Assembly: GCA_964472315.1 (NCBI GenBank)
Contig: CAYYJS010000084.1
Location: forward strand, 1-9,605
Reading direction: 5' to 3'
DNA: 9,605 nt
Source of the DNA: CAYYJS01 sp964472315
Lineage (GTDB): Bacteria; Verrucomicrobiota; Kiritimatiellia; UBA8416
Positions within the stretch are counted from its first letter, which is position 1; each line of letters starts with the position of its first letter. The notes beneath the pieces were generated by a model that did not search any database, was not told the DNA's origin, and was given only the letters and a program-made list of their open reading frames with translations. The position numbers and the translations under genes are program-made. Shown piece after piece: positions 1 through 6,852 of this stretch.

Positions 1-25
1 GCGCCGGACAGGGTTAAAGCACAAC

Positions 26-3000
26 GTGAACGCGGGACGGGCGGTTACAAGGACGGCCGCCGTCCTGGTTCTTCTGGCCGCCGCCGCACTCGGCCTGCAG
101 GCGCACGCCGAGCCGCCGTTGGCGTCTGGAAACGCCGCCCCGGCGGAGAAGGCCGGAGCGTCCGCCATGGGCACGTACGTGCGCATCGAGCACCGGGGCG
201 ACGTGCCCGGCGTGATCGAGCTTGCGGAAGTGCAGGTGCTGAGCGGCGGCGTGAACATCGCCTCGCTGGGCGAGGCCAGCCAGAGCAGTGCCTGGGGCAC
301 TGGGGGTCATGAATTCGGGCCGTATCTGGCCGTCGACGGGGTAGAGAACGGGAACGTCTACAACAACCATTCCGTCGCACTCACCTCTCAGCCACCGATT
401 CCCAAGCCCTTCTGGGAGCTGGCCTTCCCCCAGCCGGCGGCCATCGAGAAACTGGTCCTTTACTGCCGGCCGGAAGACAACTGCGTGGGGCGGATGAACG
501 GCGCCTGGCTTTCGGTGCTGAACGCGGAGCGGAAGGTCATCTGGGAGAGGCAGATGGAGCGCACGCCCGGCGCAGCCCCGTACCGGGCGGAGTTCCCGGT
601 CGCGGTCATGCGGCCGGAGAACAATCCTGCGTTGGCGGACTGCGGGCGGCCGGCCGTGCCCCGGACGTCCGGGTGGCCGGACCTGCCGAAACCGTGGGAT
701 TTGGCGCCGGCCGGCGCGGGCGCGGCGGCCCTGGGTTTCAGCGGCGGCCGGGCGGAGGGCGGCCCCGGCGGCTTCGCGCTGCTGTTCGGCTCCGAGGCCT
801 CGCCGTTCCGGATCACGGCCGGCCTGGGCGGGTTCGCGGCCGCGGCGACCGCGGCGGACGGCGCGCTGCGCTGGCAGGCCGGCGAGAGCGCGGCCTGGAC
901 CGGCGCGGACGCGGCGCTGACGCCGTTGTCCGACGGGGTGCGGCTGGACGTGACCGTGATGTGGAAGGCGAACACATTCGGGCGGCCGCTGCTCGATCTG
1001 GCGCTGGGCAAGCCGGCGGCGCCGGGCGGCGAATGGCTGCGGGAGGCCCGGATCGAGGGGACGCGCTACAAGGACGGCAAGGCGCTGGCCTACCTTGCGC
1101 CGGTCACGCAGGAGAAGCCGTTGATCGGCGGCCATCCGCTGCGCGAAGTGGCGGTGGCGGGTCCGGGGCTCGGGTTGCGGCAGGTGCTCTTCCAGCAGCC
1201 GGCCAGTCCGGGGCGGATGACCGTCGCGACCGGGGCGGACAACGTCACGCACGTGTATCTGGAGCCGCGGCTGGTGGCGGCCGGCGCCACACACACCTAC
1301 AGCCTGGTCGTCCGGTTCCCCCCCTTGCCGCCGGCGGACGCCGCCCCTGCGGCCGTGCTGCCCAAGGAGCGTTCGTTGCTCCAGGGTCTGTTCACGCTGG
1401 ACGGCAGCGGCGACGGCGGCGTGTCGCTTTCGTATTCCGGGAAAACGCTCCTGCCGCGGCTCGCGGGGGAATACACCCGCGACGGCGTGGCCGTGCCGTT
1501 CGCCGAAGCCCGCTGGCAGACGGCCGAGCTGGTCCGCGAGTATCAGTCGGCGGATGATGTGGGGACGTTCGGCACCGTGGTCTTCCGCGCCCGGAACGCA
1601 GACGTCGCGGTGGAACAGAAGGCGGTCATGGGGCGGCAGGACGGCTCCGGCCAGTTCCTCGCCTGCCCGTTCCGCGTCGAGACGACCGTCGAGGCCTTGC
1701 GGCCGGGGATCCGCGATGTCCGGATGAAGACTGTAATGGAACGCTACAAGATGCGCCTCAAGGACATGCAGGTTGATGATTGGGAGGAGACGGATATTCG
1801 TTCCAAGGCAACGGCCGGTAAAGAACTAGTGGTCGAATTAAAGCCGGATAAGATCTTCAATTTCGCCGGGGCCAGGGTGCGGCTGAGTCCGTTGGCCGGG
1901 CCGTTCGAGTGTGCGGCGACGGCGCGGGACGCGACGGCGACCTGGCGGCCGGACGGGCTGGCGCCGGACGGGACGCTGCCCGCGGGCCAGCGGGTCACGC
2001 TCACGTGCGCGGCCGCGGTCACCTTCCTGAACGACTATGCCGGGCCGATCCGGGTCTTGCATCCGGGGCGGCGCAGCCCCTACTTCACGCTGCCGGAAGC
2101 GGCGGTGGTGGAGGTGAGGGTGCCGGCCGGCGCGGGCGAACTCGCCGTGACCGCCATGGACGGCGAGAGCGGCGCCGCGCTGCCGGAACCGGCGACGCTG
2201 GAGCGCAGAGGCCAGGCCGAGGGCGACTTCGGCCCCGAGGAGACCTACGCGTGCCGTCTGGCGAGGAAAGACGCCGGAGTGAGCGCGCTCGCCTTCACGC
2301 TGACGCGCGCCGACGGCAAGGCCGAGACGCGGACGTTCGAAGTGGCGCACATCGGGCGGGTGACGGCCGTGCCGAAGCCGTGCGCCGATCTGCCGGACGA
2401 GGAGCTTCTCGACCTGGCTCCGGTGGATGTCATCGCCTGCGCCGACCCCGCTGACACGCACCCGCGGCTGGACTTCCCCGGCCAGAGCGACGTGATCGAG
2501 ACGTGCCTCGGCACGTGCCGGCGCGTCGGCGAGCGCGGCGCCACCATGATCTGGGAGATCACGCTGCCGCCGGAGAGCATCAACCAGCCGCACCTGGCGG
2601 TGGCCGAGTATCCGGACGACGCCCGCCGCAACATGAGCTTCAACGTGTTCGAGGTCGCGGATCAGATCCCGCACGCCATCGCGTGGAACACGAAGGAGTA
2701 TCGCGACGGCATGGGCACGGGTGCGCAGACCGGCTGGCCCTTCCCGCTCTCGCGCCAGAGGAAGAAGATGAGCCTGCTCTGGTGGCCGGCCCACCGCACG
2801 GTCTACATGGCGGTCTCCTGCAGCGTCAATCCGGAGTATCTCCATGCGTCGGTGGGCGACGCGGCCGTCCAGCGCATCGCCGTGTACCGGATCAAGGGCG
2901 AGCTGCCCGCGGTGAAGCCCGCCTTCGAGGCACCGGGCCGCTACATCGGCGCGCACGTCGAGGACGTTGACCTGGTCCAGAGCGCGTTCCGCGGCCTGGC

Positions 3001-5590
3001 CGAGCCGGACGAAGGTCCGGGGTGCTATTTCGCCCCCGGCCGGTGGACGTCCCGGTATCTGACCAAGTATTCCAACTCCTGGCGGCACTACGCCCAGTAC
3101 CTGGCCTTTGCCGGGCAGAACCTGGATGCCTCGAGCGCACACCGCTACCAGAAAGCCTATTACCCGGGCGCGAACAACACACCCGGACGCAACTACTCGC
3201 CGGGCGTGGACAACCAGGAACTGCTCGCCCGCACCTTTGCCGCGAATGGCCACGGGCAGATATTGAACATCGAGGCCAGTCACGACCTCAACCAGCGCAT
3301 GCAGCAATTGATCGAGGAGGAAGAGGAGCGGATCAAGGCGGATCCGAAAGCGCTTGAGCCGAGCGTGGCGTTTATCAATTCCGGGGGTGTCCGGCTCGTT
3401 GGCGCCCTCCAAGGAGCGCCCCAGTTGAACTTTATGGCGCCCGAAGTGCGGCGCGAACTCCTGGGCATCGTCGCGGACCTGGCCCGGCGCTACGAAGGTG
3501 TGCCGGGGGTCTTGGGCATCGGGCAATTGGCCGGCACCTGGCTTTTTCCTTCCTATTCCCCTGGCGGCTTTGTGGCGTTCAGCGCCGAATCGCATCTGGG
3601 AACCGGTTATGACGACCGGACGGTCTCCCTCTTCGAGCGGGACACGGGAACGAAAATCCCCGTGCAGGCGGACGATCCGGGCCGCTACGGCAAGCGCTAC
3701 ACGTGGCTCATGGCCAACGCGAAGCAGGCGTGGATCGACTGGCGCTGCAAGCAGCTGTTCGCCATGGCCGACGACATGCGAAAGATCGCGGCCACGCATG
3801 GCTTCCCGCTGTGGTTTACCGGATATTTTCAGACCGCCTCCTATGGTCAGCCGGACCAGAATGCCTGGTTCGAACTCAGCGCCCTCTCCGGAGGCAACAT
3901 CAGGGAGCAGATGAAAATGATGGGCTATGACCCCGCGCTGTTCAGCGGTGACGCGGGCCTGCGCGGCGGGTGGACCTTCTGGGAATGCATGAACCTGTAT
4001 GTTGGCGCCCGGGGCCGGAACTGGATTGGCGACGGCCTGCGGTTCAACTTCATGGATACCCCGAGCGCACGGACCGGGTTGTTCCAAGGGGCGTACACCA
4101 CGGCGTATCACTTCAACGGCTTCCGCGAAAACCCCTGGCCCTCGCGGGACTGGGTCAAGCCGCGGCAATGGCGGAAGCTTCTCATCAGCGGCCCCGGGAG
4201 TCTGAACCTCAAGGGGAGCGCGCTGTACGCCTGGCCGGTGGAAGGCTGCGGGGCGCGGGACTTCGTCATGCTCATGGCCGACGGCGCGCCGCCCGCCACG
4301 ATCATGCACACCTGGATGGACTGCGCCTTCGGCCAGATTCCCAGCCAGGACAGCCGGCGCTTCAGCCTCGCGTTCCGCACCCTGCCGCTGTGCGAGTACA
4401 CGACGCTCAACGGCAACGGGCTGGACCGCAACCTGGTGGTGCGGCAGGGCGTGTTCGAGGGCCGGACCTACGTCTTCGTCATCAACCCGACCTGGAGCGG
4501 CGTGCAGGCGGAAATCCGCTTCAGCGGCAACGGCCAGGCGCTCAACCTGGTGACCGGCGAGAAGTTCCCGGCGGGCGCTGACGCGGCGCTGAAACTCGAC
4601 CTCAAGCCCTACGACTTCAAGACGTACCGGCTGGAGGACGGCGCGGCCGTCGCTGGCGCGTCCGCCGAGCCGGCGGCCGAAGGCCTGGCCGAGGCGGCCC
4701 GGCGTCTGGCCGAGGCCGAAGCCCTGTTGGGCGCCTGGGGCGACGCGCTCCCGGCGCAGGACGGCGACCGGCAGGCGATCGTCAGCCAGGTCGCCGCCGG
4801 CCGGGCCAGGATCGCCGAGCGCGACCTGCGCGGCGCGCTCGCGGTCTGCGACGGCTGGCGGCTGCGCGAGGCGTTGCAGCGCCTGCTGCCGCCGCCGGGA
4901 CACCCGGTCGCCGCCGCGCCGTCCCCCGACGCCGCGACCGAGCTGCTGGTGCGGCTGGACGAGGAAACCGGACCTCTCGCCGACGCGAGCGGCAAGAGCC
5001 GCAAGGTCGAAGGCGCCGCGGCCCCCGCGGACGGACGCTTCGGCAAGGCGCGCGACATGCGCCAGAGCGGGTTCACCGCCGAGGCCGCGAACGTCCTGGC
5101 CTCCGGCACTTCCTGGACGTTCGAGTGCTGGGTGACGCCGACGGCTGCCTGGGACGTCAATACCGCCGTGCCCGTGGCGAAAGTCGGCGAGAACGTCGTC
5201 ATCCGCTGGGGCCGTGCCGCCTGGGGCGGAATGCGCCAGTTGCCCCTGCTCAACGTCGATCTCAAGGACGGGAAGGGCATGGACATGAAGCTGGGCGTCT
5301 TCGCGCCCTGCAAGCCGGGCCTGTGGTATCACCTGGCCGTGGTGTACGACAAGGACGCCCCGGGCAACCAGGTCAAGGTCTACGTCAACGGCCGGCTCGA
5401 GGATTTCGCGACCACGGAGGACGGCGCGGCGCTGACGCCGGTCAAGGACGCGCCCGCGGCCGTCACCTTCGGCCAGGGGCCGGTGCTGCTGGATGAAGTC
5501 AGAATTTCGAGCAAGGCTCGCACGCTGCAGGAGATGGGCTACCCGGACGACTGGAGCAGCCGCTCCTGGTCGGACCGGCTGCGCGAGTGA
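26..5590 (+). CDS. Very large exported multidomain glycosidase-like protein (discoidin-like, barrel-like core, LamG)
   Basis: This 1854-residue protein has no family name I can give with certainty; I infer it binds, and probably hydrolyses, a complex polysaccharide outside the cytoplasm. Residues 1-28 form a Sec signal peptide (Arg5 and Arg9, a Leu/Ala/Val core, AHA|E cleavage). Residues about 48-195 look like an F5/8C (discoidin/CBM32-like) module, from YVRIE through AEVQVLSGG and AVDG to FWELAF. Beta-rich segments follow, including a WEITLPP...YPDD block at 843-865. Residues about 1000-1390 look like an alpha/beta barrel, with a GYDD...FERDTG block at 1194-1208 and WIDWRC at 1236-1241. A beta-sandwich follows (YVFVINP at 1482, LKPYDFKTYRL at 1526), which is typical after glycosidase barrels. 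Residues about 1548-1622 are an Ala-rich helical spacer, and about 1638-1840 a LamG-type module (WYHLAVVYD, VKVYVNG, DEVRIS). The start is a GTG with only a weak AGGG 12 bases upstream, and the frame is open to the left edge, so an upstream start is possible. It leads a probable operon with the fucosidase-like and rhamnosidase-like genes. Confidence 0.92.
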   Translation: MNAGRAVTRTAAVLVLLAAAALGLQAHAEPPLASGNAAPAEKAGASAMGTYVRIEHRGDVPGVIELAEVQVLSGGVNIASLGEASQSSAWGTGGHEFGPYLAVDGVENGNVYNNHSVALTSQPPIPKPFWELAFPQPAAIEKLVLYCRPEDNCVGRMNGAWLSVLNAERKVIWERQMERTPGAAPYRAEFPVAVMRPENNPALADCGRPAVPRTSGWPDLPKPWDLAPAGAGAAALGFSGGRAEGGPGGFALLFGSEASPFRITAGLGGFAAAATAADGALRWQAGESAAWTGADAALTPLSDGVRLDVTVMWKANTFGRPLLDLALGKPAAPGGEWLREARIEGTRYKDGKALAYLAPVTQEKPLIGGHPLREVAVAGPGLGLRQVLFQQPASPGRMTVATGADNVTHVYLEPRLVAAGATHTYSLVVRFPPLPPADAAPAAVLPKERSLLQGLFTLDGSGDGGVSLSYSGKTLLPRLAGEYTRDGVAVPFAEARWQTAELVREYQSADDVGTFGTVVFRARNADVAVEQKAVMGRQDGSGQFLACPFRVETTVEALRPGIRDVRMKTVMERYKMRLKDMQVDDWEETDIRSKATAGKELVVELKPDKIFNFAGARVRLSPLAGPFECAATARDATATWRPDGLAPDGTLPAGQRVTLTCAAAVTFLNDYAGPIRVLHPGRRSPYFTLPEAAVVEVRVPAGAGELAVTAMDGESGAALPEPATLERRGQAEGDFGPEETYACRLARKDAGVSALAFTLTRADGKAETRTFEVAHIGRVTAVPKPCADLPDEELLDLAPVDVIACADPADTHPRLDFPGQSDVIETCLGTCRRVGERGATMIWEITLPPESINQPHLAVAEYPDDARRNMSFNVFEVADQIPHAIAWNTKEYRDGMGTGAQTGWPFPLSRQRKKMSLLWWPAHRTVYMAVSCSVNPEYLHASVGDAAVQRIAVYRIKGELPAVKPAFEAPGRYIGAHVEDVDLVQSAFRGLAEPDEGPGCYFAPGRWTSRYLTKYSNSWRHYAQYLAFAGQNLDASSAHRYQKAYYPGANNTPGRNYSPGVDNQELLARTFAANGHGQILNIEASHDLNQRMQQLIEEEEERIKADPKALEPSVAFINSGGVRLVGALQGAPQLNFMAPEVRRELLGIVADLARRYEGVPGVLGIGQLAGTWLFPSYSPGGFVAFSAESHLGTGYDDRTVSLFERDTGTKIPVQADDPGRYGKRYTWLMANAKQAWIDWRCKQLFAMADDMRKIAATHGFPLWFTGYFQTASYGQPDQNAWFELSALSGGNIREQMKMMGYDPALFSGDAGLRGGWTFWECMNLYVGARGRNWIGDGLRFNFMDTPSARTGLFQGAYTTAYHFNGFRENPWPSRDWVKPRQWRKLLISGPGSLNLKGSALYAWPVEGCGARDFVMLMADGAPPATIMHTWMDCAFGQIPSQDSRRFSLAFRTLPLCEYTTLNGNGLDRNLVVRQGVFEGRTYVFVINPTWSGVQAEIRFSGNGQALNLVTGEKFPAGADAALKLDLKPYDFKTYRLEDGAAVAGASAEPAAEGLAEAARRLAEAEALLGAWGDALPAQDGDRQAIVSQVAAGRARIAERDLRGALAVCDGWRLREALQRLLPPPGHPVAAAPSPDAATELLVRLDEETGPLADASGKSRKVEGAAAPADGRFGKARDMRQSGFTAEAANVLASGTSWTFECWVTPTAAWDVNTAVPVAKVGENVVIRWGRAAWGGMRQLPLLNVDLKDGKGMDMKLGVFAPCKPGLWYHLAVVYDKDAPGNQVKVYVNGRLEDFATTEDGAALTPVKDAPAAVTFGQGPVLLDEVRISSKARTLQEMGYPDDWSSRSWSDRLRE

Positions 5591-5660
5591 GCGGCCAGGT
5601 CAAGATACGCATGGAGAAAGCACACCGCGTAAGCAGGTGAACGACGAAAGGACGGACACG
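5591..5660 (+). promoter_or_regulatory. 70-base leader of gene 2 with Shine-Dalgarno GAAAGGA
   Basis: The gap between genes 1 and 2 contains a strong ribosome-binding site, GAAAGGA at 5646-5652, eight bases before the ATG at 5661. This fixes that ATG as the start. The same frame is open back to 5493 inside gene 1, but the extra 56 residues are Arg/Gly/Thr-rich, lie in a shifted frame of gene 1, and would bury the Tat signal. I see no hairpin with a T-run and no clear -35/-10 pair, so read-through from gene 1 is the simplest reading. Confidence 0.75.
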
Positions 5661-6824
5661 ATGAGCTTTACAAACGAAAACAACCGAAAGAACTCCTCCC
5701 CGCTGACGGAACCCTGCGGCTCTTCCCGCCGGCGCTTCCTCAAGGGCGCCGGAGCCGTTGCCCTCGGCGGGTGCGGCGCGGCCGCGGCCGTGCAAGGACT
5801 CGCCGCCGCCGAGTGCGCGTCAACGGCCCCGCAGGGGGACGACCCGAACAGGACGGAGCAAGGCAGCCAGAGGCTGCCGCTCGAACAGCTGCGGGAATGG
5901 GAGTCGCTCCGCTACGGGATGTTCCTGTGCTTCGGCATGAGCACGTACGTCCAGAAGGAGTTCCCCGACGGCAAGGATCCGGCCGCGACGTACGCGCCCG
6001 ACCGGCTGGACGTGGACCAGTGGGTCTCGGTGGCCCGCGACGCGGGCATGAAATACATCGTGCTGACCACCAAGCATGTGGCCGGCCATTGCCTCTGGCC
6101 CAGCAAACACACCGACTACACGGTGGCCAACAGCGCGAACAAGACCGATGTCGTCGAGGCGTTCGTGAAGGCCTGTCAGAAGCGCGGCGTGCTGCCCGGT
6201 TTGTACTACTGCTCGTGGGACACCCACAACGGTTTCGGCAGCCGGACGCACAACGACGTCATGAAGGAGACCAAGGAGCAGCGGGAGAAAGGGCTTCCCT
6301 GCTATACCACGTCGCTGTACCATAACTTCCAGACCGCCCAAGTAACCGAGCTGCTGACCCAGTACGGCCCGGTCGCCGAGACGTGGATCGACATTCCCAG
6401 CCTCCTGGGGCGCGGCTACCGGACGTTCCTCTACCAGCACATCGCCCGGCTGCAGCCGCAGACGGCCGTCATGATGAACAACGGCATCTGCGACGGTTCC
6501 AAGTACGACGTGGAGAACGCCTGGCCCTCGGATCTGATCGCCATGGAGCGCAACGTGCCGCCGGGCGCCGGCCACCTGAAGTGGCGGGAGATCGAGGGGA
6601 AGCGCTACTATATGCCCGGCGAGGTGTGCGACCCGATCGGCAAGGACTGGTTCTGGGTGGCGGACGACAAGCCGCGTCCGGATGAGGCGTTGCTGAAGCA
6701 GTTCGAGACCTGCCGCGCCGGCGGGGCGAGCCTGCTGTTGTCCGTCCCGCCCGACAAGCACGGGCTGATTCCCGACGAGACGGTCGCCGCGCTGATGCGG
6801 CTGCGGAAGAACGCGAACATCTGA
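5661..6824 (+). CDS. Tat-exported GH29-type alpha-L-fucosidase-like protein, divergent
   Basis: The 387-residue product is related to GH29 retaining alpha-L-fucosidases, which release terminal fucose from glycans. A Tat signal, SRRRFLK, lies at 22-28 and is followed by a short Ala/Gly/Val stretch. Cleavage could fall after the Ala run at 48-50 (before Glu51), or LGGC at 35-38 could act as a lipobox. The barrel begins near Trp80. GH29 landmarks are WVSVARDAGMKYIVLTTKH (ending at His139), CLWPSKHTDY (144-153), GLYY (Tyr182-Tyr183), and ETWIDIP, where Asp244 matches the family nucleophile. Glu321, in PGEVCDPI, is a possible acid/base. Oddities: the usual FxHWG is FLCFG (Cys90 in place of His), the usual HH pair is His139-Val140, and the protein ends after the barrel (SLLLSVPPDKHGLIPD, then about 15 residues), so the C-terminal beta domain of many GH29 enzymes is absent. 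The fold assignment is firm; fucosidase activity is an inference that these substitutions weaken. It sits 70 bases after gene 1 and 28 bases before the rhamnosidase-like gene. Confidence 0.9.
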   Translation: MSFTNENNRKNSSPLTEPCGSSRRRFLKGAGAVALGGCGAAAAVQGLAAAECASTAPQGDDPNRTEQGSQRLPLEQLREWESLRYGMFLCFGMSTYVQKEFPDGKDPAATYAPDRLDVDQWVSVARDAGMKYIVLTTKHVAGHCLWPSKHTDYTVANSANKTDVVEAFVKACQKRGVLPGLYYCSWDTHNGFGSRTHNDVMKETKEQREKGLPCYTTSLYHNFQTAQVTELLTQYGPVAETWIDIPSLLGRGYRTFLYQHIARLQPQTAVMMNNGICDGSKYDVENAWPSDLIAMERNVPPGAGHLKWREIEGKRYYMPGEVCDPIGKDWFWVADDKPRPDEALLKQFETCRAGGASLLLSVPPDKHGLIPDETVAALMRLRKNANI

Positions 6825-6852
6825 AGGGTCATCACGACAGAAAGGAACAACC
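6825..6852 (+). promoter_or_regulatory. 28-base leader of gene 3 with Shine-Dalgarno AGAAAGGA
   Basis: The gap between genes 2 and 3 is too short for a terminator plus promoter, so the two genes are probably co-transcribed. AGAAAGGA at 6839-6846 lies six bases before the ATG at 6853 and supports that start over the in-frame ATG at 6871. The later ATG has only AGGA at 6856-6859, 11 bases upstream. The leader closely repeats the one before gene 2 (ACGAC followed by GAAAGGA). Confidence 0.75.

Noticed and set aside
1..25. Possible upstream start for gene 1 beyond the left edge
   Set aside because: The frame is open to the edge, but the GTG at 26 is followed directly by a well-formed signal peptide, so it remains the best start; the point cannot be settled from this window.
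660..717. Two perfect 14-base palindromes at 660-673 and 704-717
   Set aside because: Both lie inside the gene 1 coding sequence in a very GC-rich stretch, where such palindromes are expected by chance over this window length; there is no T-run or operator context.
14..1294. Antisense open frame of 426 codons opposite the start of gene 1
   Set aside because: It is in register with gene 1 and Arg-rich, with no family resemblance; the sense strand has a signal peptide and a discoidin-like module here.
1838..5332. Antisense open frame of 1164 codons opposite gene 1
   Set aside because: It lies in exact codon register with gene 1, so its stops would be TTA, CTA and TCA sense codons, which this GC-rich gene avoids. 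Its translation is Arg/Gly/Pro-rich with no recognisable domain. It ends precisely at the rare TTA codon at 1838.
5611..5640. Nine-residue mini-ORF (MEKAHRVSR) in the gap before gene 2
   Set aside because: Its start has only a weak AGG 11 bases upstream, it has no codon pattern typical of an attenuator leader, and short ORFs of this size are expected by chance.
5493..5660. 56-codon N-terminal extension of gene 2 overlapping gene 1
   Set aside because: It is a shifted frame of gene 1 coding sequence, it would place the Tat motif deep inside the protein, and the strong ribosome-binding site at 5646-5652 serves the ATG at 5661.
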